50,921 bases of DNA from Allobranchiibius huperziae (GCF_013410455.1 NZ_JACCFW010000002.1:1-50921); one strand, 5' to 3'. Positions 1 through 9,414 are shown, counted from the stretch's first letter. Translations and numbers: made by a program. The notes: generated by a model not told the origin, from the sequence alone.

Positions 1-891
1 GGACATACCGGGGGCCTGCTCGTGGCGCAGGACCTCGAACGCCTCCCACAGATGACCCAGTCGGGTCCCTGCCTCGGCGTGCTTCCACCACCGTGCGCAC
101 CAGTGCGACGTGGTGTCACCATCGCGGCGCCGCCAGTTGCGCAGCAGGTACTCCACCACGAACTCATCCAGCGACCCGTAGTACTTGCGCACCGGCAGCG
201 CCGCCGCGCCACCGTCGGCGTTGTGTACGACCTGCTCGTAGGACTTCTTGGTCGCTGCCGCTCGCTCCTGCGCCGCGCGCTGCGCGCGTTCGCTACGGCC
301 TAGATCCATCCGTGCTTTCAACACGGCCGAGGAATCGCTCTGCGGCCGGCTGCGGGCCTCTTCTAGGCCCTGCTCAGCTCCCGCCAAGACGTCACCGGCA
401 TGTTGACGCGCCGCCGTCCTACGGGTCAGTGCGCGCTCCGCGGAGACCACTGCTCGCTGTGCCTGGGCCAGGCCCTGCTCTGCACGCACCTGCTGCGCCC
501 CGGTGACAGTGCTCGATCCGGCCAAGTCCTCTACCGCGGCCTGGGCTACGAGCACCGCCCCACGGCAGTCCTCGGCCCTGCGATCGGCCTCCAGCTGGGC
601 CTCTACGGCGTGGTCCAGCAACTCCTCGGCCGCCGACACGTCCGCCGCCGCCGTCGCCACGCGCGGACTCACCCTGGGTGCCTCGTCGATCGCCTCCTGC
701 AACCGCGCCCGCGCCAACGTCAGCGCGTCGTCGGCCTCGGCCAGTTCGTTCGCCGCGCGCCGCGCGTCGGCCGCAGCCTGCGCGGCGACATCTCCCTCGT
801 GTCGAGGGATCGCGGCGTGCGGTGGAGGTTGCGCCTCGACTGGCGCCGCTCGACGCGCGCCGGCGGTGCGGGTGGTGCTGCTCAACGCCAC
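1..891 (-). CDS. DUF4913-type protein, N-terminal 297 codons (continues at 50921)
   Basis: An uninterrupted frame runs from GTG at 891 to base 1. Residues 1-30 are Ala/Pro-rich. Roughly 30-210 form a long, highly charged helical or coiled-coil region rich in Ala, Glu, Arg and Gln. From about 235 there is a DUF4913-like domain with YYGSLDEFVVEYLLRNW, WCARWW and RLGHLWEAFEVLRHE. The remainder of the domain is encoded at 50921-50658. DUF4913 proteins recur in actinobacterial conjugation clusters, but no activity is established. The GTG lies 4 nt after the stop of the coupling-protein gene, so the two are probably translationally coupled. An in-frame TTG at 921 is an alternative start. Confidence 0.85.
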   Translation of the reverse strand, partial: MALSSTTRTAGARRAAPVEAQPPPHAAIPRHEGDVAAQAAADARRAANELAEADDALTLARARLQEAIDEAPRVSPRVATAAADVSAAEELLDHAVEAQLEADRRAEDCRGAVLVAQAAVEDLAGSSTVTGAQQVRAEQGLAQAQRAVVSAERALTRRTAARQHAGDVLAGAEQGLEEARSRPQSDSSAVLKARMDLGRSERAQRAAQERAAATKKSYEQVVHNADGGAAALPVRKYYGSLDEFVVEYLLRNWRRRDGDTTSHWCARWWKHAEAGTRLGHLWEAFEVLRHEQAPGMS

Positions 892-895
892 GAGT

Positions 896-2701
896 TCACC
901 GCCCCCTGCCGGCGCGGCCAACCCGCAGCTTGGAACCGGCCTCGTCTTGCGGGTCGTCCTGCTCTGCCGGCGCGACACGAGCTGACGGCACCTGGATAGG
1001 ACGAATCTCGTAGGGGTCCTGGATCGGGCCCCGCTCGGTACCGCCGGGCCCGTACGCCTGGATCGACGCGTCAATCAGCGGCGCCCAGTCATAGCTGGTC
1101 AGGTCTCGCAGTTCCAGCAGGATGGCCCGGGCACCGGTAGTGAACAGCACGCCACGGCCCGAAGGCATCGCACGCAAATCGGCCTCGGTGAAGATCTGCT
1201 CTTCACCGTTCTGCACGTTCACCGAGCGATGTCCGCGACTGCCGTGCGAGGTCGACTGCTGACGCACCTGGCGAGTACCAATCAACGTGACCAGAGCCCT
1301 TAGGTGCTCCGCATCGTTGATGCCCCGCCCGACGACCGCCACGTTGGCCGAGGACCACATCTTCTTGAAGCCCTCGCCCCACACCTCCGCACCCTGCACG
1401 TACGACTGCAGGATCGTGACCAGGATGATTCCGCGGCCACCGGCGTGGGAGTACAGGTTCGGCAGCTCAGGCCACCGGCAGACATTGGCGGCCTCGTCCA
1501 GGGAGAACAGCACCGGGGTCGACACCCGACCGCCGCACTCCTCGGCGTAGTCCTCCCCCGCCTGGTAGGTGGCCATCGTCAGCGCACCCGTGATTGCTCG
1601 CGCCGACCCCTCACCTTCCTTGGACAGCAGGTACAAGGTTTCGGCCTTGGATCGTACGAACGCCGCCGGATCAAACTGCCGCCGACCGTCGTCCTCGCCA
1701 CGTGGTGCGACCCACTGCACGAACCGCGGGTCGCGCAGGAACCCGAAGTAGGACCGCGCGGTGCCGTACACCCCATCGCGCTGACCCTGATCGAGACCAA
1801 GAAAGTCTTCGATCTCCTCAGCCATCGCACCGAAGCCACCCTCCCGCAGTACCAGCAGCGGGTCGGGCACACCCGGTGCAGGACGGCGACCAGTGAGCCA
1901 CTGCGGGATCCGCGTGATCGGCTCCCCGCCCAGGCGGGCTGCGACCAGCATGTTCGTGGCCAACTTCCGGCCCTCTGGCTCGAAGTAGGGATCAGCACCC
2001 TGCATGTCACTCGCACCCCGGGAAGAGGCCCACACCCCCACCAACTTCGCGGCCCGCTCAACGCTGGTCACAAACGAGATGGGATCCCACCACCAGCTCG
2101 CCTCACCCTGGGCAATGCGCTGTGGGTCGTTCAACCAACAACGGCCCCGCTGACTGCGGGGCCCGTACGTCGACTCATACACATCCGACTTGTTGCTCGT
2201 GGAGATCGCTGGTCCACCGTGAGTGACCAGCTGCGGAATGGCCACCGACCGGGACTTCCCTGCACGGGTTCCCATGATCCAAATCTGCGACCACTCATAC
2301 AGCCCATACAGCGGGCGGCGACCCGCCACCGCGGTACCCAGCGGCACACCGATCCCGGCCTGCTGCGACCCCAGACGTTTCGCGTCTGCCCTTGCGTGCG
2401 GCTCCGACATTTCCTTCAGATCGGCTCGGCCAGACATCGAACGAGCCCGGTCGTCCGTCCACACCCGGGAACGCCGGTACCGCACCACCATCACCACGAC
2501 GATGGCCACCAAGGCCAGCAGGACCACGTACAACGCCACCGCCGCCGCGATGGCCGTGGTGGACCAGGACCGACCACCCAGACACCACCCGACATAGGCG
2601 GGGCCCACGAGGACAGCGGCGCCTGCGATGACGCAGATCAGGATGATCCAGGGCAGTTCGGACTGGCCGGGGTCGGATCGTTTGTTGGGTCGGTTGCTCA
2701 T
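896..2701 (-). CDS. VirD4/TraG-family type IV coupling protein
   Basis: This 601-residue protein is a candidate type IV coupling ATPase that brings the relaxase-DNA complex to the secretion channel at the inner membrane. Two hydrophobic segments (about 18-43 and 49-74) would anchor it, followed by a cytoplasmic NTPase. Walker A is GTRAGKS at about 144-150 and Walker B is LFSLDEAAN at about 398-406, the DEAAN form typical of VirD4-like proteins. The C-terminal tail (550-601) is charged and lower in complexity. Its ATG overlaps the stop of the 48-codon gene at 2698. Length and motif order fit the actinobacterial TraG/VirD4 family well. Confidence 0.93.
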   Translation of the reverse strand: MSNRPNKRSDPGQSELPWIILICVIAGAAVLVGPAYVGWCLGGRSWSTTAIAAAVALYVVLLALVAIVVVMVVRYRRSRVWTDDRARSMSGRADLKEMSEPHARADAKRLGSQQAGIGVPLGTAVAGRRPLYGLYEWSQIWIMGTRAGKSRSVAIPQLVTHGGPAISTSNKSDVYESTYGPRSQRGRCWLNDPQRIAQGEASWWWDPISFVTSVERAAKLVGVWASSRGASDMQGADPYFEPEGRKLATNMLVAARLGGEPITRIPQWLTGRRPAPGVPDPLLVLREGGFGAMAEEIEDFLGLDQGQRDGVYGTARSYFGFLRDPRFVQWVAPRGEDDGRRQFDPAAFVRSKAETLYLLSKEGEGSARAITGALTMATYQAGEDYAEECGGRVSTPVLFSLDEAANVCRWPELPNLYSHAGGRGIILVTILQSYVQGAEVWGEGFKKMWSSANVAVVGRGINDAEHLRALVTLIGTRQVRQQSTSHGSRGHRSVNVQNGEEQIFTEADLRAMPSGRGVLFTTGARAILLELRDLTSYDWAPLIDASIQAYGPGGTERGPIQDPYEIRPIQVPSARVAPAEQDDPQDEAGSKLRVGRAGRGR

Positions 2702-2844
2702 TGGCGGTGCCTCCTGTCGTGGCGGGTGGGTTGATGTGTCAGAAGGGCCACCACCCAGGCCCCGAGGCGGTTGAGCACACGGTCGACGGCCGTGATGCGG
2801 TGGTGCTCTATCGGTAGCGACCGGTGGCCGGGCTGGATGCTCAT
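2698..2844 (-). CDS. Small 48-residue transfer-operon protein
   Basis: This ORF fills the gap between the VirB4-like and VirD4-like genes exactly. Its ATG overlaps the upstream TGA (ATGA) and its TGA overlaps the downstream ATG (ATGA). An AGGAGG for the next gene sits inside its last codons. The product has a basic, His-rich N-terminus, a central amphipathic or hydrophobic segment (VDRVLNRLGAWVVALL, about residues 20-35) and a basic tail. The tight tiling on both sides is the main evidence that it is translated. It could be a small membrane-associated accessory of the coupling complex. I do not recognise a family. Confidence 0.75.
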   Translation of the reverse strand: MSIQPGHRSLPIEHHRITAVDRVLNRLGAWVVALLTHQPTRHDRRHRQ

Positions 2845-4547
2845 GCGTCGTCCTCGACGTCGGTGGTTTCTCGGGAGGACCAGGTCTCCTGCAGGTTCTG
2901 CCAGGCGGCGTTGGTGTTGCCGATCGCCAGCTCCGCCGGCGTCAGTGCGACGTGGAAGGGGATACCGGGCTTCTTGCCCGTTTTCAGGAGAAAGTTGCCT
3001 TGCCCGGGGGCGGCTTCGGCTTGGCCGGTTTCGGGGTTGACGGTGCCTTCCATCGACCAGTCGGTGATCATCTCCCGCTCACGGCGGGACATCCCGAACA
3101 CTTTGGACAGGTTGCCCATCTCGCCCTCGGCCAGGCCGCCAAGGAACACCATCTCGGAGCGTTCGACGAAGCCTCGGGCCTTCTTGGTGGCGTCCTCGGT
3201 GGCCAGGGTCAGGTCGTCCATCGTGTGAGTGATCAGGAGCTGCCCGATCATCCGTGCCCGGTTCAGCCGGGTGATGGCGTTAACCCGGTCGACCATGAAC
3301 GGTGCCGCGTTGAGGGCGAGCCATAGTTCGTCCATCACCAGCAGGTACACGCGCCGTTCGGCCAGGCCGGCGTCGGCCAGGTACTTGGCGGCGTTGACGC
3401 ACGCGGAGCCGTAGGACCAGCAGACCAGCTGCAGCCCTGCCTGCAGGACCTGGTCGTCGTCCTCGACCGCACTCATGTCGAACGAGACCGCGCAGTCCAA
3501 CGGCATCGCGGTGGTGGTCCGCCGGGCGAATGTGTCCCCGTAGGGTCCGTCGGCGCCCAGGGTCAGCAGTGCGTCGATGAGTCGTTCGACGCGCACGTTG
3601 TACCTGCTGTCGTTCTCTTCGCGGTCTTGCACGATCGCCCGGATTGCCGGTGGGCGTTCCTCGATCTTGGTCCGTAGGTCAGCGATGACCGCATCACCGG
3701 TCAGATCGGGGTCAACCAGCCGTAGCGCGGTCGACAGGACGTTGACCTCGTGCGGCTGCAGCTCGGACCCGGACAGTTCGCACAGGCCGCGGACGACATT
3801 CAGGCGCCGCCCTTCCAGGTCGGCGCGGGCCTTCTTGGCCAGCTGCGCAGGAAGGTCGGGGATGCGGGCGGCCAGCGGCCCCACGTCGAGCGGGTTGACG
3901 TTCTCCTCCCCGCGGCCGACCTTGATCACCTGACCCTCCAGAGCGGTGATCAGGTCGGAGTAGTCCGGGCGCAGATCCGACAGCACGATCGGCAGCACGC
4001 CGTAGGCGGGCAGGACCGCGGCCATCTTGCGGACCAGGGAGGACTTCCCGAGTCCGGGGCGTCCGAGAACGAAACCGCTGGGGTTGTTGATGAGTCGTTT
4101 GAGGAACCAGGTCACCGGGTCCGCGCACACCGTGCCCCGCGTGAGCAGGTGCCGCCCCAGTGGGACGCCGACGACGGGGGTGCCGGAGCCGGCCGAGAAC
4201 GGCCACAGCCCGCACACCTGCACCGACGAGCCGCGCCACTCCGGCGGCGAATCGACGATGACCGCTGCTCCCCCACCCTTCCCTGGCCAGCCGCGTTTGC
4301 CCGGCGCCACCGGACGGGCGGCAATGTTCGCCGCCCGTCGTGCCCGCACACCCGCGAACAGCCCGGACTTGCGCTGCGCGGCCTTCTGAGCGCCGTGGGT
4401 CGCTCCGGCGGTGCGCCAACCCCGTCGGGTGCCCTGCGCCCGGAGGTCTGACACCTGCTGCTCGCCGCTGCTGGACAGATTGTCCACGAACGGGTTAGGC
4501 GCCTCGGTGTCCGTGCTGCGGGTGGGCTCGGTGTTGGTGGTCATCAC
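2841..4547 (-). CDS. VirB4/TraC-like conjugation ATPase
   Basis: This 568-residue ATPase probably energises the type IV secretion channel. The N-terminal 80 residues are basic and low in complexity. The NTPase has Walker A GRPGLGKSS at about 162-170 and Walker B YLLVMDE at about 401-407, followed by TRLNRARMIGQLLITHTMDD (about 428-447), as in VirB4/TraC/HerA-type ATPases. It lacks the long N-terminal domain of Gram-negative VirB4, as is usual for actinobacterial homologues placed next to SCO6880-type genes. GTG at 4547 overlaps the upstream TGA; the adjacent ATG at 4544 is equally possible. A structural homology search would settle whether it is closer to VirB4 or HerA. Confidence 0.88.
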   Translation of the reverse strand: MMTTNTEPTRSTDTEAPNPFVDNLSSSGEQQVSDLRAQGTRRGWRTAGATHGAQKAAQRKSGLFAGVRARRAANIAARPVAPGKRGWPGKGGGAAVIVDSPPEWRGSSVQVCGLWPFSAGSGTPVVGVPLGRHLLTRGTVCADPVTWFLKRLINNPSGFVLGRPGLGKSSLVRKMAAVLPAYGVLPIVLSDLRPDYSDLITALEGQVIKVGRGEENVNPLDVGPLAARIPDLPAQLAKKARADLEGRRLNVVRGLCELSGSELQPHEVNVLSTALRLVDPDLTGDAVIADLRTKIEERPPAIRAIVQDREENDSRYNVRVERLIDALLTLGADGPYGDTFARRTTTAMPLDCAVSFDMSAVEDDDQVLQAGLQLVCWSYGSACVNAAKYLADAGLAERRVYLLVMDELWLALNAAPFMVDRVNAITRLNRARMIGQLLITHTMDDLTLATEDATKKARGFVERSEMVFLGGLAEGEMGNLSKVFGMSRREREMITDWSMEGTVNPETGQAEAAPGQGNFLLKTGKKPGIPFHVALTPAELAIGNTNAAWQNLQETWSSRETTDVEDDA

Positions 4548-6073
4548 ATGGCCTCTCGGATGCTGGTGGGCAACGTCATGTGTTCGGGCAGCACCAGTCC
4601 GATGGGTAGGGATGCGGCGAAGGCGACGTCCTGGGATCCCTTGGCGGACCGCAGCCGCAACCGGGCCGGCGCCGCCAAGGACGACGCGACGGTCTTACGT
4701 GCCAGCGGCAGCAGCTCCGGGTCCAAAACGGTTGCGGTCACGACAATCCCGAACCGCACCAGGGAGGCACCGGCGGCCTCTTCCTGCTCGGTCTTCAACG
4801 CGGCTTTGGCGTCACTGCCCTTGCGCGCGGTGACTCGCCGGCCCTCCGAGGCGGCCCAGGTGGTGTTCTTCACGTCCCGGTCCACCGCCGCGGCGGACTG
4901 CTCCGGTGTCTGTGGCCGGTAGAGGATCGCGACCCGCTTGCGAGTCAGATCCCGGTGCGGCGCCAACAGCCCCGCCAACGTGGAGTCGTAGAACACTCCC
5001 CGTGGGGGTGCGGTCATCTGCCAAGAGCACGACACCGCCGACTCGTGCTCGTAGTGGTCGTACCCGGCGTGCGCGGCCATCGGGCCTGCCTGGTCCCACG
5101 ACAGTCCCGTCCCGTCCTTGGTGCGAGCCTCTTCCACGTCCGCAGCAACGCTGGGGTCGTAGGCCACCCGGACGGTGTCGACCAGTTCCTGTGCGGTGCA
5201 CGGTCGGCACCCGGTGCCCGCACCAGTCGCCTTCAACCCGTCCAACAAGCTCGGCAGGCGGGTGCCGATCTCCTCGGCCATCTGCGCGGTGGTGATCGCC
5301 TTGCCGCGGGCGCCCTCGATGGAGGGTTTGCCGGTGAACGTGACCGTTAACCGGGTGGTGATGACCGCCGACCCTGCTGCCCCTGCAACGGAGTCGGTGA
5401 GGACCTGCTGGGAGAACGCCGGCGACGACACATCCAGGTCCGCGAACGCGGCCCGCCGAAGACGGTGCCCGGTGTCGGGTGCGGTCTCGATGACCGCGGC
5501 CGCGGCGACGATGTCCCCGGTCTGACCCAACCCGGCGAGCCAGGCGCCCCAGTGGGCGACCTGGGAGTCGATGACGTGCTGGTCCACTCCCCCGGTCCCG
5601 GCGGCGTGGCACTCGATCACCACCGTGTGGTGATGGGTCGAGGGGATCGTGATGAGCCCGAACGGTTGCCCCAACGAGTCATGCCACTTCGTGAGTTCAC
5701 TCGCGGCGGCCAGGCCCGGGAGGCGGACCTTCCCGTCGGGTGCGTGCCCGACCGGGCCCTGGCGCAGCAGCGTCAGCCCGGCCTTCTCCGCGCGACGGTG
5801 CCGCGCCCACCGAGCAGTCCGCACATACGGGTTCAACCCCGACGGGTGCGGGATCAGCATCACCGCGGACACCGCCAAGGTGACCAGGATCAACCCCAGG
5901 CCCAGCAGGAGGTGCCCGCTGATGCTGACCCCAATCAGCACCAGCGCGGCCAGGCCGACACCGGCCAGGAACACCGGTGGCAACCCGAACAGGCCGGGGA
6001 CCTTCGGTTGGCGCAGGTTGCCGTACGTGACCCGCTTTGGGCCCAAACCCTCAGTTGCCGTGATGTCACTCAT
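4544..6073 (-). CDS. SCO6880-family conjugation protein
   Basis: This 509-residue protein resembles the actinobacterial SCO6880 family that accompanies VirB4-like ATPases. Two closely spaced hydrophobic segments near residues 22-72 give a PrgI/VirB3-like membrane anchor. A large soluble region follows, with the segment QPFGLITIPSTHHHTVVIEC. In these systems it may supply the N-terminal half missing from the adjacent ATPase; this is inference. I chose the ATG at 6073 because it forms ATGAGTGA with the upstream stop. The longer frame to 6202 only reads through the Ser/Gly tail of the preceding gene. Confidence 0.87.
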   Translation of the reverse strand: MSDITATEGLGPKRVTYGNLRQPKVPGLFGLPPVFLAGVGLAALVLIGVSISGHLLLGLGLILVTLAVSAVMLIPHPSGLNPYVRTARWARHRRAEKAGLTLLRQGPVGHAPDGKVRLPGLAAASELTKWHDSLGQPFGLITIPSTHHHTVVIECHAAGTGGVDQHVIDSQVAHWGAWLAGLGQTGDIVAAAAVIETAPDTGHRLRRAAFADLDVSSPAFSQQVLTDSVAGAAGSAVITTRLTVTFTGKPSIEGARGKAITTAQMAEEIGTRLPSLLDGLKATGAGTGCRPCTAQELVDTVRVAYDPSVAADVEEARTKDGTGLSWDQAGPMAAHAGYDHYEHESAVSCSWQMTAPPRGVFYDSTLAGLLAPHRDLTRKRVAILYRPQTPEQSAAAVDRDVKNTTWAASEGRRVTARKGSDAKAALKTEQEEAAGASLVRFGIVVTATVLDPELLPLARKTVASSLAAPARLRLRSAKGSQDVAFAASLPIGLVLPEHMTLPTSIREAM

Positions 6074-7637
6074 GCCCCACCTCTTCTGCTCCGTCAGGAA
6101 CGGCGCCCTGCGCCATGTCATTGAGTTGCTGGACGGCTTGCCCGCCCAGCTGTGCCGCGGTGCTACCAGCGGAGGACCCACCGCCTGAACCGCTGCCGCC
6201 ACCGGTGGGGGCGCCTGAGGGCACCGCGCCGGATCCGGACGGGCTCACACCCCCGGGGGCCGCATCGCCGCCACCAGCGGAGGAACCAGCCGGCAAACCC
6301 GACTCGGAGCCAGAACCGCTGGAGGAGCCGGAACTGGTGCCGCCACCGCTGGGCGAACCACCGCCGGAGGAGCTGATGCTGCCCCCGCTCGGCGAGCTAC
6401 CACCGTCGTCGGACGGCATGATCCCGCCGCTGTCGCCGGAGCCACCGGAGTCGCTCTCGCCGCCCGCTCCGCCGGGCAGAACGCCACCGCCGGGCATGCC
6501 ACCGCCGGAGGAGTCCCCACCGGACGAACCGCCGCCCTTCGGGCCGGCGCCTTCACCACCGCCGGTCATGCCGCCACCGGTGAGGCCACCTCCACCGCCA
6601 CCGGTGCTGGCCATCGACGCACCGCCACCGCCGGCGGCTGCGCCCGCGCCGGAGGCACCAGCGGAGGCGCCCATGGTGCCGATGGCGACAGCCCCGGTGG
6701 CCACAGCACCGAGTGCCGCTCCGCCGGAGAACGCCCCGGAGGAGCCCATTGCGGCCATCGGGACCAGGAACTTGATCAGCGACGGCAACGCCAGAGCGGC
6801 CAGGACCAGGATGGTGATGCCGTAGATGCCGTTCATCAGCCCGGCGGTGGTCTTGTTCGGATCCCCGGGTGAGTGCAGGAGTTTGAATCCGGTCGCGTAG
6901 ATCGTGGCCGCAACGGGCTTGTAGATGGTGAACGCGAACATCAGCATCAGGGCCCGCTTGAACCGTGCCCAGCCCTCTTCGGAGTAGGAGTCCGCGGCGA
7001 AGACGGGGATGAACACTGCCAGGACGTAGATCACCGCGCCGCGTACGACCATGAACACGATCTGCATGAGGGAGGCCAGGATCAGCAGCAGGAACAGCAG
7101 GAACCACGCGCCTAGGGCGTTGTTGACCTCTGCTCCCCCACCACTGCCGATGCTCTCTTTGATGATCGCGGTGAACGCGTCCCCGGGGGTGTTCTTGCCG
7201 GTGGCTTGTTCCAGGATCCAGTCGGAGTACCCGTTGCCGGCCTCTAGGAAGATCGAGAAGACCGCTGTTGTCAGCGAGGAGGCGACGGTCAGCACGACCA
7301 GCCCGCGGATCAGCTCACGGGCGGACTGGCCGGCCTTGTTGGTCCATACCAATCGGCCCACCCCGAGGATGAACCCGAACGTGGCCAGGACCGCGATGAT
7401 GTAGGACTCATCCCCCACCAGCGACGCAATCTGACCCCCGGACGACGTCGATGCGCCCAGCTGCGGGTCGGGGACCTTCACCCAGAACGTCGCGACCGTT
7501 TTCAGCATCTGCTGGGCGCCGTTTGCAAACGCTGCGACGACCTCCTCGAACCCGGTTTTGGCCAGCGACTTGGTGACGCACTCCAGCGGGTTGATCGGGT
7601 TGATGCAGAACTTCGCCGGTGCCGGCCCCGGCATCAT
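6066..7637 (-). CDS. TrbL/VirB6-like polytopic channel protein with Gly/Ser tail
   Basis: About 523 residues. After an N-terminal region containing CINPINPLECVT, at least five or six hydrophobic segments lie between about 90 and 320 (for example ESYIIAVLATFGFILGVG and AWFLLFLLLILASLMQIVF). This fits the TrbL/VirB6 family of inner-membrane channel components. The last ~200 residues are almost pure Gly, Ser, Pro and Ala. The antisense strand of that tail produces a spurious proline-rich ORF. ATG at 7637 overlaps the preceding stop (ATGA); the second Met immediately after is an alternative. Confidence 0.85.
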   Translation of the reverse strand: MMPGPAPAKFCINPINPLECVTKSLAKTGFEEVVAAFANGAQQMLKTVATFWVKVPDPQLGASTSSGGQIASLVGDESYIIAVLATFGFILGVGRLVWTNKAGQSARELIRGLVVLTVASSLTTAVFSIFLEAGNGYSDWILEQATGKNTPGDAFTAIIKESIGSGGGAEVNNALGAWFLLFLLLILASLMQIVFMVVRGAVIYVLAVFIPVFAADSYSEEGWARFKRALMLMFAFTIYKPVAATIYATGFKLLHSPGDPNKTTAGLMNGIYGITILVLAALALPSLIKFLVPMAAMGSSGAFSGGAALGAVATGAVAIGTMGASAGASGAGAAAGGGGASMASTGGGGGGLTGGGMTGGGEGAGPKGGGSSGGDSSGGGMPGGGVLPGGAGGESDSGGSGDSGGIMPSDDGGSSPSGGSISSSGGGSPSGGGTSSGSSSGSGSESGLPAGSSAGGGDAAPGGVSPSGSGAVPSGAPTGGGSGSGGGSSAGSTAAQLGGQAVQQLNDMAQGAVPDGAEEVGHE

Positions 7638-8410
7638 GAGGTGGGCCCCACGTTGGACGCGCTCATCGAGATGTACGGGCTGAGGCTGGGGACCTGGACC
7701 GCGTTGGCCACGCCAGTGACCTGCCCGTTGACCTTCCAATCACCGCCGGACCAGATCATCGGCATGGTCTGCTCGACGTACTCGTCCTGCACCGTGACGA
7801 CGATCTTGACCAGGCATTCCGACTGGGTGCAGGCCTGTGTCAGGAAGCCTGAGAACACGGCATTGGATGCATCGGCCGGGAGGGCGTCCGATGCATCTCG
7901 GCCGGGCCCGGGTGTGTAGTTCAGCAAGAGCGCTGCATGCGCGTTAGACGTGCTACCGGCCGCCGCAATGTTGAACGCTGCGATGACCGCCCCGGTCGGC
8001 GAGTCCTGGAAACAGGACCGCAGGGTGCCCCCGGGGCCGGTGATCTTTTTCGGCCCCGCCGAGGGCGACACCGGGGTCGCCAGTGAGCCCACGAGCTTCC
8101 ATGTCGCGGGGATCGCTGCGGTCGGTACCAGCGTGTTCCCGCCGGGCACGTTGCACCCTCCTGCTGCGGGTGCGCTGGTGGGTGAGCTTCTTCCGGGCAG
8201 AGTGCCGGTGCCCGTGGTGCCCACGGTGGGTGAGGCGGTGACGGTCCGGGTCGGGGTCGCGGTTGACCCGGACCCGCCGCCGCTGAGCAGGATCCATAGC
8301 AGGCCGGCGATGACCAGCACGATCACGCCACCGGCTGCCCACCACACCGGGGAGCTGGCGATGCCGCCACCGGCGGTGTCGTCGTTGTCGTTGTTGTCCT
8401 CGCGAGCCAT
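7634..8410 (-). CDS. Single-pass membrane protein of the transfer operon
   Basis: This 258-residue protein has a short acidic cytoplasmic N-terminus (DNNDNDDT), one strong transmembrane helix (about 28-47, AGGVIVLVIAGLLWILLSGG) and a Thr/Ser/Pro-rich linker. A folded extracytoplasmic domain of about 160 residues with three Cys follows. The topology is that of a VirB8/TcpC-like bridging component, but I see no diagnostic motif, so that is only a positional suggestion. Its stop overlaps the TrbL-like start. Upstream, 36 nt separate it from the two-TM protein, one of the few real gaps in the operon. The SD-like GGAGG (CAAGGAGGCGGGC) precedes the ATG. Confidence 0.82.
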   Translation of the reverse strand: MAREDNNDNDDTAGGGIASSPVWWAAGGVIVLVIAGLLWILLSGGGSGSTATPTRTVTASPTVGTTGTGTLPGRSSPTSAPAAGGCNVPGGNTLVPTAAIPATWKLVGSLATPVSPSAGPKKITGPGGTLRSCFQDSPTGAVIAAFNIAAAGSTSNAHAALLLNYTPGPGRDASDALPADASNAVFSGFLTQACTQSECLVKIVVTVQDEYVEQTMPMIWSGGDWKVNGQVTGVANAVQVPSLSPYISMSASNVGPTS

Positions 8411-8446
8411 GCCCGCCTCCTTGGGAGTTGAAGGGTGCGGGTGGGG

Positions 8447-8749
8447 TCAGACGATGCTGACGCCGGTGAGGGTGGCGATGAAGGTGGTCGCGGAGCCGAC
8501 GACGACGGCACCGACCAGGGAGATGCCGATGATTTTCACGCCGTGGATCTCTCGTCCTTCGATCATTCCGATGACCAGGTAGGCGATGCCGCCGATGAAG
8601 CCCAGCACGCATAGCAGCGCGACGGCCCACATGGACCAGCCGACGACCTTGGTCAGGCCGTCGACGCCGGGGGGCTTCTGGATCCCGGACGCGGACAGGC
8701 GGCTGGTGATGTTGGCGGCGGTACGGGTGGTGACGGTGGTGGTGCTCAT
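8447..8749 (-). CDS. Two-TM small protein, pilin/VirB2-like topology
   Basis: This is a 100-residue protein starting MSTTTVTTRTAANITS. It has hydrophobic helices at about 38-64 and 73-98 separated by a short loop (EGREIHG). The size and helix-loop-helix layout resemble VirB2/TrbC-type pilins or small inner-membrane pore proteins, but no signal peptidase site is obvious. ATG at 8749 overlaps the preceding stop as ATGA. The longer frame to 8932 runs out of frame through the upstream gene and is not used. Confidence 0.82.
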   Translation of the reverse strand: MSTTTVTTRTAANITSRLSASGIQKPPGVDGLTKVVGWSMWAVALLCVLGFIGGIAYLVIGMIEGREIHGVKIIGISLVGAVVVGSATTFIATLTGVSIV

Positions 8750-9414
8750 GACGGGTTCCCTTCGTTGGTGGTGCTGTTGGTGGTTCGTGGTGCGCTGATC
8801 GCGCGAAGTTGGTTGACGGTGCGGCGCACCCGGATCGGTGCGGCCGAGATCTCCGGGTCGGTGTGGGTGCGCCAGGATTCGACCCACCCGATCCGCCAGG
8901 TCCGCGGCAGGATCTGCATGACCTGCCGGCACGCAGACAGCTGGGCTTTGCCCATGCGGGGTCCGTCGTCGACCAGGACCAGGCCGAGTAGCTGCACGTC
9001 CGCGAGTTGCCCTGCGGCCCAGACCTGTCCGGCGCGTTGCACCGCGGCCAGGCCGGCGGCGTGGGTGCGCGCAACGAGGAGAACCCGTGGGGTCCCGCCG
9101 AGGGGGACCTTCGTGCCGGCGTCGACCGCGACGTGATCCCCCAGCAGCGCGGCAAGCGTGCTGGTGCCCGCTCCCCCGTGCAGACCCACCACATGGGTGC
9201 GGGCCTCCGGCCTAGCGAACGTCCGCGGCAGGGACGCCCCCACCGGGGCCTGGATCCCCAACGGCCGGACGGGACCGGTCGCGGCGAGCTGGTCGCCGAG
9301 CAGCGGGTCGACCGGCAGGTGCTCCGGCTCTGGCGGCTCCGGCGCCTTAACCGGGAGGAACGGGTTGACCGGGGCCGGGTCCCTCCGGCCCCGGGACAGG
9401 GACGGGGCGCTCAT
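8746..9414 (-). CDS. DUF6668-like protein with P-loop-like motif
   Basis: This 222-residue protein starts MSAPSLSRGRRDP; its ATG overlaps the stop of the ParA-like gene (ATGA). A Pro-rich N-terminal third precedes THVVGLHGGAGTSTLAALL (about 92-110), which resembles a degenerate Walker A and is the signature I associate with DUF6668. The remainder reads like a shrunken MinD/ParA fold (LLVARTHAAGLAAVQ, LLGLVLVDDGPRMGK). It always seems to neighbour a ParA/MinD-like gene in such operons, so the two may act together in positioning the channel. The exact family name is from memory. Confidence 0.8.
   Translation of the reverse strand: MSAPSLSRGRRDPAPVNPFLPVKAPEPPEPEHLPVDPLLGDQLAATGPVRPLGIQAPVGASLPRTFARPEARTHVVGLHGGAGTSTLAALLGDHVAVDAGTKVPLGGTPRVLLVARTHAAGLAAVQRAGQVWAAGQLADVQLLGLVLVDDGPRMGKAQLSACRQVMQILPRTWRIGWVESWRTHTDPEISAAPIRVRRTVNQLRAISAPRTTNSTTNEGNPS

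Noticed and set aside
1304-2734. 476-codon plus-strand ORF opposite the coupling-protein gene
   Set aside because: Arg/His/Pro-rich antisense frame with no motifs; the minus frame has Walker A/B and TM segments.
6115-6825. Pro-rich plus-strand ORF
   Set aside because: It is the antisense of the Gly/Ser tail of the TrbL-like protein.
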